Source: Alphaproteobacteria bacterium (lineage in GTDB: Bacteria; Pseudomonadota; Alphaproteobacteria; Rs-D84). Taken from it: 64,000 nucleotides of DNA. Position numbers and translations under genes: made by a program. Shown in pieces: positions 51,938-62,338 of this stretch. The notes under the pieces are model-generated. The model had not been told where the DNA came from. It did not search any database and saw only the letters and a program-made list of their open reading frames with translations. Every line of letters starts with the position of its first letter. Position 1 is the first letter of the stretch. The DNA lies in NCBI GenBank assembly GCA_017524525.1, contig JAFXVM010000004.1, positions 1-64,000 of the forward strand. The letters are read 5' to 3'.

Positions 51938-53664
51938 TGATGAAAAAAATAATCGCATTTTTAATATTGATTTTGTCGCCACTGGTTTCAATGGCGATTG
52001 AATCAGTTGATATTTTAACAGATGACGATGCTGCGATTTATGCGCAAATATTTATGCTGCAAGACAAAGAAAAAATAGACGCTGCAAAAAAACTTGAAAA
52101 TAAATTGACTGATAAATTTTTGATGAACGAAGTTTTATATCAAAGATATGTTTCAAAAACTTATCATACGCGCGGCAGTGAATTACAAAGTTGGATGAAT
52201 AAATATTATGATATGCCTGGTGCGGACAGGTTGGTCAAAATGGCGAAAATCAAAAAAGCATCTGTTCGTAATCCTGCGTTGCCAACAATTATTACTGGCA
52301 AAGAATATATAGAGGCAGCACAATCTGAAACATGGACTGTGAAAAAGTATAATGACAAAACCACCAAGACCATAGATAAATTTAGAAAAGCGATTCGTTC
52401 TGGTTCTTCAAAGGCAGCACGCAAAATTTTGGAAGACAAATCTTTTAAATCTCGCGTGTCCGAAGCGGATTACGGCAGATTGGCAGGACGTTTGTCGTTT
52501 CTTTATTATACAAATGGTGAATATGAATTGGCAAAAAAATGGGGTTTTGTGGCAAGTGATGCAAAATCTGAATATGGATTATGGTCTATGGGATTGCTTT
52601 ATTTCAAAGAACAAAAGTACAAAGAAGCAAAAAAATATTTCGGTCAAATTCTTGATTTAACACAAATTAATAATGCACGAAAAACAGAGGCTGCTTTTTG
52701 GGCTGGGCGCAGTGCAGATATAAATGGCGACAGCAGCGAAGCGCGCGATTATTGGAAAATTGCTGCGGCGCGTCCTATGTCTTTTTATGGGGCTCTTGCG
52801 TCAACTATGCTGGGTGATAAACCTGAATACGAATTTTTCGACCAAGAATGTTCGGATGAAGATATTGTCACTTTGCGCGAAGACAAATATGGAAAAAAAG
52901 CGTTGGCTTTAATTCAGGTTGGGCGCAAAGACAGGGCTGAACGTTATTTGAAATATCTTGTGACTGCGAAATCTTCGGATAAAATGTTGCACGCGGTGAA
53001 TGCTGTGTCGTCTTTGTATGGTTTGCCAAGTGTTTCTATTTTGGTTTCTGGCGTTATGCGCGACAGGGGAATTTTAGAAATCAATGATGACATTATTTAT
53101 TCAGCACAATATCCGTTGCCTAATTGGGAACCAATGGGTGGCTGGTCTATTGACAGGGCTTTGTTATTGGCGATAACAAAACAGGAAAGCGGTTTCAGGC
53201 AAACAGCGAAATCGACTGTGGGTGCAAATGGCGTTATGCAATTGATGCCGAATACTGCGAAGTTAGTAGCACGTAAAAATTCTGTAAAAATGTCTGAAAT
53301 AGATATGTCTAATCCAGAACATAATATGTTTTTGGGACAGCAATTTATTGTAGATTTATTACAGCAAGATTTAGTACAAAATAATATTATAAAAATGTTG
53401 ATTGCTTATAATGCTGGAATTGGAAATTTAGCAAAGTTTGAAAAAAGTTTTTCAACCAAAGATCCTTTGTTGTACATAGAAAGTTTTCCTGCGTATGAAA
53501 CCAGATATTATATTAAACGCGTAATGTCTAATTTGTGGTTGTATCGTGCGCGTCTTAATCAACCTTTGACTGCGTTGCAAGAATTAGCCGAAGGAAATTG
53601 GCCGTATTACAACAGTGAAGATGAATACGTTATAAATAATACTTTTAACAAAGCATCATTATAA
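51937..53664 (+). CDS. Soluble lytic murein transglycosylase (Slt-like)
   Basis: The 575-residue protein has a signal peptide ending SPLVSMA and a helical superhelix of TPR-like repeats (~130-400: YTNGEYELAKKWGFVASDAKSEYGLWSMGLLYFKEQKYKEAKKYF). The C-terminal lysozyme-like domain holds catalytic Glu in LAITKQESGFRQ, and GANGVMQLMPNTAKLVARK, MLIAYNAGIGNLAKFEK and YETRYYIKRVMSNLWLYR follow. It cleaves glycan strands to 1,6-anhydromuropeptides in the periplasm. It is coupled to nrdR by overlap, and rnhB follows after 3 nt. Confidence 0.93.
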   Translation: MMKKIIAFLILILSPLVSMAIESVDILTDDDAAIYAQIFMLQDKEKIDAAKKLENKLTDKFLMNEVLYQRYVSKTYHTRGSELQSWMNKYYDMPGADRLVKMAKIKKASVRNPALPTIITGKEYIEAAQSETWTVKKYNDKTTKTIDKFRKAIRSGSSKAARKILEDKSFKSRVSEADYGRLAGRLSFLYYTNGEYELAKKWGFVASDAKSEYGLWSMGLLYFKEQKYKEAKKYFGQILDLTQINNARKTEAAFWAGRSADINGDSSEARDYWKIAAARPMSFYGALASTMLGDKPEYEFFDQECSDEDIVTLREDKYGKKALALIQVGRKDRAERYLKYLVTAKSSDKMLHAVNAVSSLYGLPSVSILVSGVMRDRGILEINDDIIYSAQYPLPNWEPMGGWSIDRALLLAITKQESGFRQTAKSTVGANGVMQLMPNTAKLVARKNSVKMSEIDMSNPEHNMFLGQQFIVDLLQQDLVQNNIIKMLIAYNAGIGNLAKFEKSFSTKDPLLYIESFPAYETRYYIKRVMSNLWLYRARLNQPLTALQELAEGNWPYYNSEDEYVINNTFNKASL

Positions 53665-53667
53665 ATT

Positions 53668-54294
53668 ATGCGCAGTGTCCCTGATTTTTCTATTGAAATA
53701 AATTGTGGCAAAAAAATAATTGCAGGTATTGACGAAGCAGGGCGGGGACCGCTTTGTGGACCTGTGGTTGCGGGGGCTGTTATTTTTTTGAAATATGATT
53801 TTGATGATATGCCATTAATCAGTGATTCTAAACAGATGAGCGAAAAGCAACGCGATATTGCGTTTGATTGGATAACGAATAATCAAAATATAGTTTGGGC
53901 GACTGGTTTATGTTCGCCTGCGGAAATCGATGAATTAAATATTTTGTGGGCTTCGATGCGTGCGATGGAACGCGCTGCGGGGAATTTAAGAACACAACCA
54001 GAACATTGTTTGATTGACGGAAATCGTGTCCCGAAAAATTTAACTGGTGAAGCGGTAGTAAAGGGTGATGCGAAATCTTTATCTATTGCTGCGGCATCAA
54101 TTATTGCAAAGGTGACGCGTGACAGATTGATGAAAGAATTGGCACAAAAATATCCTGAATATGCCTGGGATAAAAACGCTGGTTATCCAACGCCACAACA
54201 CTTGCAGGCTATCGAAAAATATGGTATAAATGAACATTATAGAAAGTCTTTTGGACCAGTGAAAGAGAGGTTAGAAAAAAATGACAATTCGTAG
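53668..54294 (+). CDS. rnhB: Ribonuclease HII
   Basis: 208 residues: catalytic Asp-Glu in AGIDEAGRGPLCGPVVAGAV, the Asp of CLIDGN, and KGDAKSLSIAAASIIAKVTRDRLM. It removes RNA primers and misincorporated ribonucleotides. It starts 3 nt after the transglycosylase and its end overlaps the pgk start by 14 nt, so nrdR-slt-rnhB-pgk is one transcript. Confidence 0.97.
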   Translation: MRSVPDFSIEINCGKKIIAGIDEAGRGPLCGPVVAGAVIFLKYDFDDMPLISDSKQMSEKQRDIAFDWITNNQNIVWATGLCSPAEIDELNILWASMRAMERAAGNLRTQPEHCLIDGNRVPKNLTGEAVVKGDAKSLSIAAASIIAKVTRDRLMKELAQKYPEYAWDKNAGYPTPQHLQAIEKYGINEHYRKSFGPVKERLEKNDNS

Positions 54295-55447
54295 TATTCG
54301 TGAAATTAATGTTAAGGGTAAATATGTTTTATTGCGTGATGATTTCAATGTGCAAATTGAAGACGGAAAAATTGTCGACACTTTTCGTATCGATTCTTCG
54401 CAATCTACGATTAAGCATTTGATTTCTAATGGTGCGCGTGTTGTGATTTGCGCTCATCTGGGTCGACCAAAGGGAAAACGGGATGAAACTTTGTCTTTGC
54501 GTCCAATTGCTGAATACATGAATATCCCATTTATTGATGATTGTTTGAAAAAAGATTTCTTGACATCAATGAAAAATGGTGATGTCGTTTTGATGGAAAA
54601 TTTGCGCTTTTATATTGGTGAAGAAGAAAATGATGATACCTTTGCACAAGAATTAGCATCTGGTTTTGATATGTATGTAAATGATGCGTTTGCGGTATCG
54701 CATCGCGCTGCGGCAAGTCTGGTTGGAATTACAAAATATTTACCTTCGTTTGCCGGTGATTTATTAATCAATGAAATAAAAAATATTTCATCCGTTTTAG
54801 AAGAACCAGAACACCCATTGATTGCTTTTGTTGGTGGTGCCAAAGTTTCGTCCAAGATAGGTGTTTTGAAAAAACTAGTCACGATTGCAGACAAGGTTAT
54901 TGTTGGTGGCGCTATGGGGACAACATTTAATTTTGCGCTTGGTGCGCCAGTTGGCAATTCTTTGTATGAACCAGAAATGGCAAAAACTGCGATTGAAATA
55001 ATGGATATTGCAAAACAAAATGGTTGCGAAGTTTTGTTGCCTTTGGACAAAGGTGTCGGCAAAGTTTTTGATAAAAATGCGAAACGCGAAAATCGTGATT
55101 TGATGGATGTCAAAGATGATGATGTTATTATTGATGATGGAGAAAAAACCATAGAACGCAATCACGAAATTTTAGCAGACGCGAAAACAGTAATTTGGAA
55201 CGGGACTTTTGGTATGGCAGAATGGGGTGCTGTTTGGGGACGGGCTTCGTTTGCGTTGGCACGTGATTTAGCGCATCTTACCAAAATGGGAAAGATAAAA
55301 AGCGTTGTGGGCGGAGGCGAAACTGTGGCTGCGCTGGACGCAATTGGTGTTCATCAAGATATGACGTATGTTTCAACTGGTGGTGGTGCATTTCTTGAAT
55401 TTATCGAAGGCAAAGAATTACCAGGAATCAAAGCGTTGGAAAAATAA
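54281..55447 (+). CDS. pgk: Phosphoglycerate kinase
   Basis: 388 residues. KYVLLRDDFNVQIEDGKIVDTFRI is a variant of the R-V-D-F-N-V-P signature with Asp for Val and Gln for Pro. HLGRPKG, LMENLRFYIGEE, FVGGAKVSSKIGVLKKL (nucleotide-binding) and KSVVGGGETVAAL with STGGGAFLEFIEGKELPGI complete it. It makes ATP from 1,3-bisphosphoglycerate. No gap or tpi neighbour is present. The substrate Arg and Lys residues of the consensus are retained. Confidence 0.96.
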   Translation: MTIRSIREINVKGKYVLLRDDFNVQIEDGKIVDTFRIDSSQSTIKHLISNGARVVICAHLGRPKGKRDETLSLRPIAEYMNIPFIDDCLKKDFLTSMKNGDVVLMENLRFYIGEEENDDTFAQELASGFDMYVNDAFAVSHRAAASLVGITKYLPSFAGDLLINEIKNISSVLEEPEHPLIAFVGGAKVSSKIGVLKKLVTIADKVIVGGAMGTTFNFALGAPVGNSLYEPEMAKTAIEIMDIAKQNGCEVLLPLDKGVGKVFDKNAKRENRDLMDVKDDDVIIDDGEKTIERNHEILADAKTVIWNGTFGMAEWGAVWGRASFALARDLAHLTKMGKIKSVVGGGETVAALDAIGVHQDMTYVSTGGGAFLEFIEGKELPGIKALEK

Positions 55448-55544
55448 AAATCAAAGCAATCTTGTTTTATGTGTTATAAAATTGGCGAATCGGGTAAAAG
55501 CGTGTTATAATTAGGCTATGATTTAGTGTAAAAAAGGGGTTTTT

Positions 55545-56126
55545 ATGTCATTGGTACCTATTGTTATTGAAGAATCTCCAAAAGGTGAACGTTCTTTTGA
55601 TATTTATTCACGTCTTTTGCGAGACAGAATAGTTATGGTTTCTGGACCAATTGAAACGAATATGGCGAATACTATAATTGCGCAATTGTTGTTTCTGGAA
55701 TCCGAAAATCCAAATGCTGATATTTCTATGTATATTAACAGCCCTGGTGGCGAAGTGTATGCTGGGTTGGCGATTATGAATACCATGCAATATATTAAAC
55801 CAAATGTTTCGACTATTGGTATGGGGGTGGTTGCTTCTATGGCGTCTGTGTTGTTGGCTGCTGGTGAAAAGGGTAAACGTTTTCTTTTGCCAGATTCAAC
55901 AGTGATGATACATCAGCCATCAGCAGGAACCCAGGGTATGATTACAGATATGGAAATTTCTGTGCGCGAAGGTCAAAGGTTGAAAAAACTTATTACACAA
56001 AAGATGGCAGAATTCACAGGTCGCAAAGAAAAAGAACTTTTTGATGCTATGGAACGCGATAACTGGATGGATGCAGATGCTGCTAAGAAATTCGGTTTAA
56101 TTGATGGAATTCTAACAAGAAAATAA
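55545..56126 (+). CDS. clpP: ATP-dependent Clp protease proteolytic subunit
   Basis: 193 residues: catalytic Ser in [16 protein letters not shown], His in [12 protein letters not shown] and Asp in [20 protein letters not shown]. The N-terminal [30 protein letters not shown] matches the family. It forms the tetradecameric chamber fed by ClpX, whose gene follows after 25 nt; promoter-like TATAAT lies at ~55506-55511. Confidence 0.98.
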   Translation: MSLVPIVIEESPKGERSFDIYSRLLRDRIVMVSGPIETNMANTIIAQLLFLESENPNADISMYINSPGGEVYAGLAIMNTMQYIKPNVSTIGMGVVASMASVLLAAGEKGKRFLLPDSTVMIHQPSAGTQGMITDMEISVREGQRLKKLITQKMAEFTGRKEKELFDAMERDNWMDADAAKKFGLIDGILTRK

Positions 56127-56151
56127 TTTTGTAAATTCAAGGTTGAAAAAG

Positions 56152-57417
56152 ATGAGCGACGATAAAACACAAAACACAACACCAGAAAATGCGCAACAAT
56201 TTTGCAGTTTTTGCGGTAAATCTGTTTATGAAGTAAAAAAGTTGGTCAGTGGACGCGGTGTTTGCATTTGTGATGAATGTATAAATTTGTGCAACGATAT
56301 TATGGCGGATGATAAACAGGCTAAGATTTCAAAAGAATCTGCTGCGTTGCCGACGCCTTCACAGATTTATAATTTTTTGAACGAATATGTTATCGGTCAA
56401 GATAGCGCAAAACGAACTTTGTCTGTTGCGGTTTATAATCATTACAAAAGAAATAGCGCGGCAATCGCATCTAATGTAGAAATTCAAAAATCAAATATTT
56501 TGATGATTGGTTCGACTGGAACTGGTAAAACTTTGTTTGCTCAAACATTGGCGCGCGTGTTGGATGTCCCTTTTGCAATCGCTGATGCTACAACTTTGAC
56601 AGAGGCGGGATACGTAGGCGATGACGTTGAATCTGTGTTAACTCGTTTATTACAGAACGCTAATTTTGATGTGGAACGCGCTCAAAAAGGTATTATTTAT
56701 ATCGATGAAATTGACAAGATTTCAAGAAAGTCTGAAAACCCGTCTTTGACACGTGATGTATCTGGCGAAGGTGTTCAACAGGCTTTGTTAAAATTAATAG
56801 AAGGAACTGTTGCTAATGTTCCTGCGGGTGGTGGCGGGCGTAAGCATCCAGGCGAAACCACTGTTCAATTAGATACCAGCAAGATTTTGTTTATCTGTGG
56901 TGGTGCTTTTGACGGGTTAAATAAGATTATAGCATCAAGAACTTCTGCGCGTGCAGGTATTGGTTTTGGTGCAGAAGTTGCAGATAAAAAAGAACGCGAA
57001 GAAAAAGATAGATTAGCGGACGTTCAATCAAGTGATTTGGTTAAGTTCGGTATTATACCTGAATTAATCGGTCGTTTGCCAATTGTGACAACTTTGGAAG
57101 CGTTGGACGAAGATGCTTTGATTAAAATTTTAACGGAACCCAAAAATGCTATTGTTAAACAGTATGCTGCTATGTTAGAAATGGATGGAATAAAATTAAC
57201 CATTACTAAAGACGGTTTGGAAGCAATTGCAAAAATGGCTATTGAAAGAAAAACTGGTGCGCGTGGTTTGCGTTCTATATTAGAGAAGATTTTATTACAA
57301 CCAATGTTCGATGCACCAGATAAAACTGATTTGAAAGAGATAGTTGTTGATGCTGATGTTGTTAATGGCAAGAAAGCACCAGTAGAAATATATGCCGAAA
57401 GTAAAAAGGCTGCTTAA
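56152..57417 (+). CDS. clpX: ATP-dependent Clp protease ATP-binding subunit ClpX
   Basis: Start at the ATG at 56152 (MSDDKTQNT...), with AAGG upstream at ~56140; a TTG at 56143 is less likely. 421 residues: the zinc-binding domain [31 protein letters not shown], Walker A GSTGTGKT, Walker B YIDEIDKI, sensor/pore region [12 protein letters not shown], and [12 protein letters not shown]-like [16 protein letters not shown]. It unfolds ssrA-tagged and other substrates, in Alphaproteobacteria also CtrA. lon does not follow. Confidence 0.98.
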   Translation: MSDDKTQNTTPENAQQFCSFCGKSVYEVKKLVSGRGVCICDECINLCNDIMADDKQAKISKESAALPTPSQIYNFLNEYVIGQDSAKRTLSVAVYNHYKRNSAAIASNVEIQKSNILMIGSTGTGKTLFAQTLARVLDVPFAIADATTLTEAGYVGDDVESVLTRLLQNANFDVERAQKGIIYIDEIDKISRKSENPSLTRDVSGEGVQQALLKLIEGTVANVPAGGGGRKHPGETTVQLDTSKILFICGGAFDGLNKIIASRTSARAGIGFGAEVADKKEREEKDRLADVQSSDLVKFGIIPELIGRLPIVTTLEALDEDALIKILTEPKNAIVKQYAAMLEMDGIKLTITKDGLEAIAKMAIERKTGARGLRSILEKILLQPMFDAPDKTDLKEIVVDADVVNGKKAPVEIYAESKKAA

Positions 57418-57420
57418 ATA

Positions 57421-57449
57421 AAAAACCGATTTTTAAATCGGTTTTTTTT
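57421..57449. terminator. Bidirectional terminator between clpX and the Cys-rich gene
   Basis: AAACCGATTT pairs with AAATCGGTTT, with A- and T-runs on both sides. The stop of the minus-strand gene is at its edge. Confidence 0.85.
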
Positions 57450-59709
57450 ATTCTTTGCAATATCCCCATAATTTATTTGCTCCTGTGGTGATATAGAAGT
57501 CTTTGTGTAATTTATCGCCTGTTAAATCGTGGTATCCATTACTATCTTCGTCCGCCCAAGGAGAGCTTACCCAAATCCCATTAAGGTTGATACATTCCGC
57601 TGTCAACATTGGAACAAGAGATTCTTTGACACTTTGAGCCACCTTGTTAACTTCTGCCAATAAATATTCGGATAATGTATATGAATTATCGGATGTTCGT
57701 GTGCAATTTTGAAGCGCGTATATTACCAACTGTTGATATAAACTGCCAATGTAATATTGCCCGCATGTTTGATATAAATTCGCATTAATGTCTTGGGGTG
57801 GTTCTGTACCACCCATACAGGTTTGAGCAGATTGACAAGGATGACATTCTGTCGCTTCATTTAAACTAAATTGGCCATCATTATATAAATAATAACCGAA
57901 ACTGCAACTGGTGTACTTTTTTCTGTAATTGTTGCATACACCAAGATATGCTGAATAATCGTTATATGATGTTTGTGTTGTTAAAATATCAGAGCGAGAA
58001 AATGGGTTTACCAATTCTTTGTTACATAATGCTCTGTGTGCGTAAAAAGATTCGCCCGGCGAATATCTGCGACATCCGTAAGGGTAAGAATGAGTGGCAT
58101 CACTTGCAGGAACTGCGCAAATATCTCGTGCAAACTTTGCCAACAAATCAGGACAAGATTGTTCTATTGTTAAATCCGTTATCCCCGTCATTGTCGCAAT
58201 TAAAGTGTCAAGACCATCTGGGCCACCACCGTAAAGATTGCTGCAGGTGGTTAATTTGTCTTTGCACATTTCTTCTGATAATTCCATCGTTTGAACAAAT
58301 GCGATTTGAGAAGAATCTGTGACAAACTTTTTTAAAGAATCAGATTGTTTTAAATAGCATTCGTTCACAACATGTAAGCATTCATTTTTTACTGTTTGTG
58401 CGCTTTTTTGTTGTGCTTGGTATATTTCGACAATCGCTTGCCGTAAAAATTCATTCCAAACTTCATCTGCGTTATCTTGGCACAAGTTCAAATTTTTTTC
58501 AGCAAACACACGTTTTTTATTAAGCATTGAAACGAAAGTCGTATTTTTACTGTTTTTCAATACATCACCAGATAGAGAAATTTGGTTTTCTATTTGATAA
58601 AAATCTGGAGAATAAATCGGTTCGCCTGTTGTAACGTTTAAGTATTTTCCAGAAAAATCAAGACAATGTATGTAATTTTCACCGCACACAGAATCAGCAG
58701 TTATGCTTTCGCGAACCTTTGTGATACAGTCATTGACAACTAAAGAATTATGAGCATCATAGGTTTCAAGTCTGGTGTCTTGCATTTTGTGTCGAGTTTG
58801 CCTGATTGCGGAATTTGCAGAATTAATTTTGTTTCTAAGATTGTTTTCCACTATTGCACAATCGTTTTCTATGTACATTCCATACGCAGATGCAACCATC
58901 TTGAAATCAGCGTTTTGGCAAGATTCTTTGACCAAATCTTCACATTGTGCATGAACAGCGTTAAACAATGCATCGCCAGTAAGATTTGCAATGTCTGTCC
59001 CGCCAATGAGATTTGTTGTGGACCAAATATTTTTTATATCACCACCGATATCTAATTTTCCCTGGGTTGACAAAGACTGTTTCTTGGAATTGTTAAGGAC
59101 GTCTGTTATGCTTTGTAATGCGTTCGCGTTGGTTGAAGAATCTTTTTTTATTGCACTTTCGCCGCTGGAAGCAGATAACATCGCTTTGACTTCGCCAGAA
59201 GTTTTTGAAATCACATCTAAATTAAAGGCTTCAAAATCTTTTAAACTGGTATCTGTTTGTGATAAAAGACTTTCTTGCTGTTGTATTTTTTTTAATTTAG
59301 AAGAACAAACACAGCGTCTATAATTTTCGTTTTGAACTGCACAGAATTGATCCATACATGTGAAATAAGCATCACGACAAGAATTGTAATTTTGCCCGAA
59401 AGTTTTTGTTTTTACAGTTGTTGTTGCGCGTGCTGTTCGTTGTTTGGTGGCAGATGAAACAACAGGTGTTGTTTTTTGAACCACAGCAGAACGACCAACT
59501 ATGGATTTTGAAGACGCATTACGTGTCGCAACTTTTGAAGCGTTAGCGGTATTGCGAGATACAACAGTTTTTTTTCTGGAAGAACGATTTATAACCGTTG
59601 AATCATTTTTTGTAGATTGACGAGAAACGGTATTTGCATCACGAACAGCGGCGTTGATAGAATCAACGCACAAAAACAGACTAATTAAAACAAGACAAAT
59701 TTTTCTCAT
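57448..59709 (-). CDS. Large exported Cys-rich protein, CMDxFC family member 2
   Basis: Start at the ATG at 59709 (MRKICLVLISLFLCVDSINA...), a signal peptide; 753 residues. An Arg/Thr/Ala/Ser low-complexity region to ~115 contains repeats of SRKK/VVSR type. Then comes the family block NYNSCRDAYFTCMDQFCAVQNENYRRCVCSSKL, the Leu/Gln coil, VNDCITKVRESITADSVCGENYIHC, AIVEIYQAQQKSAQTVKNECLHVVNECYL and, unlike its paralogues, a C-terminal Cys-rich part with CSFGYYLYNDGQFSLNEATECHPCQSAQTCMGG. That segment resembles the GCC-type repeats of the protein at 40862. Function unknown. Confidence 0.76.
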   Translation of the reverse strand: MRKICLVLISLFLCVDSINAAVRDANTVSRQSTKNDSTVINRSSRKKTVVSRNTANASKVATRNASSKSIVGRSAVVQKTTPVVSSATKQRTARATTTVKTKTFGQNYNSCRDAYFTCMDQFCAVQNENYRRCVCSSKLKKIQQQESLLSQTDTSLKDFEAFNLDVISKTSGEVKAMLSASSGESAIKKDSSTNANALQSITDVLNNSKKQSLSTQGKLDIGGDIKNIWSTTNLIGGTDIANLTGDALFNAVHAQCEDLVKESCQNADFKMVASAYGMYIENDCAIVENNLRNKINSANSAIRQTRHKMQDTRLETYDAHNSLVVNDCITKVRESITADSVCGENYIHCLDFSGKYLNVTTGEPIYSPDFYQIENQISLSGDVLKNSKNTTFVSMLNKKRVFAEKNLNLCQDNADEVWNEFLRQAIVEIYQAQQKSAQTVKNECLHVVNECYLKQSDSLKKFVTDSSQIAFVQTMELSEEMCKDKLTTCSNLYGGGPDGLDTLIATMTGITDLTIEQSCPDLLAKFARDICAVPASDATHSYPYGCRRYSPGESFYAHRALCNKELVNPFSRSDILTTQTSYNDYSAYLGVCNNYRKKYTSCSFGYYLYNDGQFSLNEATECHPCQSAQTCMGGTEPPQDINANLYQTCGQYYIGSLYQQLVIYALQNCTRTSDNSYTLSEYLLAEVNKVAQSVKESLVPMLTAECINLNGIWVSSPWADEDSNGYHDLTGDKLHKDFYITTGANKLWGYCKE

Positions 59710-59783
59710 ATCCCTGTATTTATATAATGATAACAAAATATGGGCGTTTTAAGCAAGGGTATTTTATAAAAAAAAAGAAAATA

Positions 59784-59810
59784 AAAAAAATCACATATTG
59801 TGATTTTTTT
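59784..59810. terminator. Terminator overlapping the infA stop
   Basis: AAAAAAATCACA and TGTGATTTTTTT form a symmetric hairpin around TAT. The infA stop codon begins at its right edge. Confidence 0.8.
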
Positions 59811-60060
59811 AATGGTTTTGAGTATTTTCTTGGGTTGCGTGTGTGCGTTCTACGAATGTTATGCGACCTTTGTCTAAATCGTAGGGCGTCATTTCAACAT
59901 GAACTTTTTCGCCAACATTAACCCAAATACGCGCTTTGCGCATTTTTCCACACACAGTAGCCAATATCACATGTCCGTTCTCAAGACGAACACGAAACAT
60001 AGTGTTTGGCAATCTTTCTTCAACTGTGCCAGAGAAAACAATCACATCATCTTTTGCCAT
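59809..60060 (-). CDS. infA: Translation initiation factor IF-1
   Basis: 83 residues; S1/OB-fold protein: [72 protein letters not shown] is the complete IF-1, with a short non-conserved tail. It occupies the A site during initiation. It lies alone between two Cys-rich genes, far from the ribosomal cluster. Confidence 0.97.
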   Translation of the reverse strand: MAKDDVIVFSGTVEERLPNTMFRVRLENGHVILATVCGKMRKARIWVNVGEKVHVEMTPYDLDKGRITFVERTHATQENTQNH

Positions 60061-60133
60061 AAATTAAACCTCGTTTTAACGTCTCCTTAATGATAAAAGC
60101 CAAAAAAATAAAATGCAAGAATTTTTTATCTGC

Positions 60134-60162
60134 TTGCACGATGCAAGTTTTTTTGATAAAAT
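60134..60162 (+). promoter_or_regulatory. Promoter of the 709-residue Cys-rich gene
   Basis: TTGCAC (60134-60139), a 17-bp spacer and TAAAAT (60157-60162) with TGA upstream. The -35 box is part of the palindrome CTTGCACGATGCAAG, which could be an operator. Confidence 0.6.
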
Positions 60163-60189
60163 AAATAAATAAATGTAGGAAAGTATCAC

Positions 60190-62319
60190 ATGAAAATAAT
60201 AAAATTTTTGCCATTAGTGTTGGTGGTTTCTGGGGTTGCGTATGGTGCTGTGCGTGGGGATTCTAGTGCTCGTGTTGGGGTTGGTGGACGTGGTTCACAA
60301 GCAGGGGCAAGAATGTCTGTTAGTGCTGCTGATGTACAACAAGCGCAAAATCAATCTGCGCAAACATCACAGGCATCTAAGGATGTGGTTCAGTCTGTTC
60401 CAAAGGTCGAATCGTCTGAAAAAACAAATGGTGTTTCGGGTAATTGTCGTGATGCTTATAGGGAATGTATGGATAGTTTTTGTTTGCTAGAAGAAAGTCA
60501 GGGGGAACGTTGTGCTTGTTCTGATAATATCAATGCTGCAAAAAGTAAAATCAAAGCGGTGCTTGATATTCAAGCCGAAGCAGATAAATTATTCACAGAA
60601 GGCGTAGAACGTGAAAAATTGGGTGCCAAGGCTAGATTTGTGTTTACGGACAATAATACCAGCACGCAGATTTCAAGTACGAATTTTATGTCTTGGTTAA
60701 ACGATGATGAAGACGAAGAAGGCGAAGTTGGTGATGATGTAGAACTGGGTGATGAATTGTATGATATGGCGCAAAAGTATTGCGCAAATGAATTAAAGGC
60801 GTGTGGTGATAATGCAGAAATGGAAGAACAACTGTATTCACGCATGATTATCCAAGATTGCAAAAGTTATGATTCTTATTTGAAAGAACAAAAAGCAAAT
60901 GCGGAATCTAATAAACGTGTGGCGGAATCTGCTGTACGCAAAGCGCGTTTAGAAAATTTAGGCACGACGAACAAATACAATCGCGGAGAATGTTTGTTGG
61001 CGTATCGTTCTTGCATTGCTGACAAGGGTGGCTGTGGTACGAATTTTGAAAATTGTTTAGACGCAGGGCTTTTGAAACGTCGTTCTAATGCGTGTGAGAA
61101 TATACTGGATCAATGTATGGCTGTGCGTGATTATGTTGTCAAAGATTGGACAGACGAATCGAAAAAGGTTTTGGAAGAGGCTGCAAAATATGCGGAGAAA
61201 AATAAACGTGCTACTTGTTTAGCAAAAGTTCAAGATTGTTTGGAAGAAAATTGTTCGACGGCTACGAATGCAGAATGTTTGACTAATGTTAATGTTGCTG
61301 CTGGAATTTGTCCTATTATCACAGAATGTGATGAAATGATTCCGGGCTTTCAATCTGTGATTAATGATAAACTGGGATTTTTACAAACGAAATTCTGTGA
61401 AAACGATGTGGATAAATGTTTACAAGATAAATGTGGTGTTGATTTTACAAAGCCAGAATGTGTTGGCAAAAAACCTTATGAAATAGCGGCTTTGTGTCCA
61501 CAAGATATGTTCCCATCGTGCAAAACAGCAGACCAATTTGACATCATTGTTCAATCTGCAATTTTACAGATGGATTATCAAATGTTGCAAGGTTGTGTGA
61601 ATTATTTTGGTGAACAGTTGGGCAAGGTTTGTGGAACTGATATGGCTTGTTTGCCGATTGTGGGCAGTGTTACTGGATTGACAAAGTTGCCAACTGAAGA
61701 AGAAGGTTTGGCTGGTTTGCGTAAAACCGTTATTGACGATTCGGATAAGGCTGTGGAAGAATTCTTTAACCAATTTGAACAAGATAAGACTGTGGCGGCG
61801 TGCGCAGATTCTCAAAGTGGTTCAAAAAAAATGTCTGGCAGGAATTCTTTGGGGACCAATGTGTTTAATACTGCAAAATTGTTGGCGAAAATGTCTGCTG
61901 AACAACGCAATTTGCGTGAATTAGATTCCAAGATTGCAGAACTGACACGTGAAAAAGATGTAGAAGAAGCAAAACAAGTTTGTTTGAAAACTTATAAAGC
62001 GGAAAAACCAGAAAAATCTAAGAGTAATTACAGTTATATAAAGAGTGTATCTTTTGAACCTGATTTGCGTAATTGCCATGTTTGTCGTATTCAACAGGTA
62101 TGCGAAGAGGGTGGTGAATCAAAGGCAGCGTCTGCATTAAAGGCTGCGTCGGGTGGTTTGGCGGCTGGCGCATCTATGGGAACAATGGTTAACGCTGGAT
62201 GGGGAACTGCGATTGGCGGCGTTGTTGGTGCTGTGGGTGCAGGCGCATTGGGCGCTGTATCTGGGGGTAAAAAAGATTTTTGCCAAGAAATTGAATCTTG
62301 CGAAGATATAAATATGTAA
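60190..62319 (+). CDS. Large exported Cys-rich protein, CMDxFC family member 3
   Basis: The 709-residue protein has a signal peptide cut near GVAYG and a Gln/Ser/Ala linker to ~85. The block CRDAYRECMDSFCLLEESQGERCACSDN and a strongly acidic patch (~175-190, DDEDEEGEVGDDVELGDELYD) follow. Next are the coil KANAESNKRVAESAVRKARLENL and NKYNRGECLLAYRSCIADKGGCGTNFENC. Further Cys pairs lead to a C-terminal glycine-zipper (~640-690, GGLAAGASMGTMVNAGWGTAIGGVVGAVGAGALGAVSGG) that could span a membrane. The AEQRNLRELDSKIAELTREKDVEEA helix precedes it. The paralogue at 62339 follows after 19 nt, so they form an operon. Confidence 0.78.
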   Translation: MKIIKFLPLVLVVSGVAYGAVRGDSSARVGVGGRGSQAGARMSVSAADVQQAQNQSAQTSQASKDVVQSVPKVESSEKTNGVSGNCRDAYRECMDSFCLLEESQGERCACSDNINAAKSKIKAVLDIQAEADKLFTEGVEREKLGAKARFVFTDNNTSTQISSTNFMSWLNDDEDEEGEVGDDVELGDELYDMAQKYCANELKACGDNAEMEEQLYSRMIIQDCKSYDSYLKEQKANAESNKRVAESAVRKARLENLGTTNKYNRGECLLAYRSCIADKGGCGTNFENCLDAGLLKRRSNACENILDQCMAVRDYVVKDWTDESKKVLEEAAKYAEKNKRATCLAKVQDCLEENCSTATNAECLTNVNVAAGICPIITECDEMIPGFQSVINDKLGFLQTKFCENDVDKCLQDKCGVDFTKPECVGKKPYEIAALCPQDMFPSCKTADQFDIIVQSAILQMDYQMLQGCVNYFGEQLGKVCGTDMACLPIVGSVTGLTKLPTEEEGLAGLRKTVIDDSDKAVEEFFNQFEQDKTVAACADSQSGSKKMSGRNSLGTNVFNTAKLLAKMSAEQRNLRELDSKIAELTREKDVEEAKQVCLKTYKAEKPEKSKSNYSYIKSVSFEPDLRNCHVCRIQQVCEEGGESKAASALKAASGGLAAGASMGTMVNAGWGTAIGGVVGAVGAGALGAVSGGKKDFCQEIESCEDINM

Positions 62320-62338
62320 ACTTGTGGAGAGAAACAAG

